Positions 6,111 to 6,149 of a DNA stretch of 6,149 nucleotides are shown here, in pieces. The stretch is from JALOAP01 sp964632355 (lineage in GTDB: Bacteria; Chloroflexota; Dehalococcoidia; Tepidiformales; Tepidiformaceae), in contig CAZWBW010000132.1 in the NCBI GenBank assembly GCA_964632355.1, forward strand, positions 1 to 6,149, read 5' to 3'. The notes under the pieces were generated by a model. That model was not told the origin of the DNA and made no database searches. It saw only the letters and a list, made by a program, of their open reading frames with translations. The translations under genes and the position numbers were made by a program. Within the stretch, counting starts at the first letter, position 1, and every line of letters starts with the position of its first letter.

Positions 6111-6149
6111 AAGTTGCGGATGAGGCACGAGACGGGGCGGGGCGGGCAA

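Noticed and set aside
6037..6111. Longer Prs starting at the TTG at 6111
   Set aside because: The extra 25 residues are not family-like, the TTG has no Shine-Dalgarno, and it overlaps a candidate -10 box. The GTG at 6036 has a good Shine-Dalgarno and gives the normal N-terminus.

Overview
This is a GC-rich bacterial window (about two thirds G+C by eye) with three complete housekeeping-type protein genes. On the minus strand is a full-length cobalamin-dependent methionine synthase (metH, 61-3648). Diverging from it on the plus strand is an acyl-CoA dehydrogenase (3888-5069). Converging on that, on the minus strand, is ribose-phosphate pyrophosphokinase (prs, 5095-6036). No phage, transposon, CRISPR, tRNA or rRNA signal is visible. 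Codon use, product types and protein divergence fit a high-GC, non-proteobacterial lineage. The MetH cobalamin-domain wording and the Prs active-site wording remind me of Chloroflexota (Dehalococcoidia-like), with Actinomycetota or Deinococcota as alternatives. That is a weak inference from remembered families, not a search.

Layout: 1-60 is a short intergenic end carrying an 11-bp direct repeat. It runs into a perfect 10-bp hairpin that overlaps the metH stop codon. metH fills 61-3648. The 239-bp divergent gap 3649-3887 holds the most interesting non-coding material. On the metH side there is an extended -10 box exactly 6 nt before the ATG of a 22-codon mini-ORF that ends Cys-Arg-Met-Val-Met-Arg. 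A 7-bp stem around its last codons competes with a 9-11 bp hairpin just after its stop, and that hairpin's loop can pair with a downstream segment as a possible pseudoknot. On the other side a -10-like box lies 6 nt before the acyl-CoA dehydrogenase ATG, which suggests a leaderless mRNA. The acyl-CoA dehydrogenase and prs stop codons are separated by only 25 bp, with no clear terminator between them. Upstream of prs (6037-6149) there is a good Shine-Dalgarno sequence and a plausible extended -10 box.

The genes do not form a pathway operon. metH links one-carbon metabolism and methionine/SAM supply, prs makes PRPP for nucleotides, His and Trp, and the acyl-CoA dehydrogenase belongs to acyl-CoA oxidation. 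The best candidate for something undescribed is the metH leader: a predicted sulfur-amino-acid-sensing leader peptide/attenuator or a structured RNA element. Second are residue changes at normally conserved positions in MetH and Prs.
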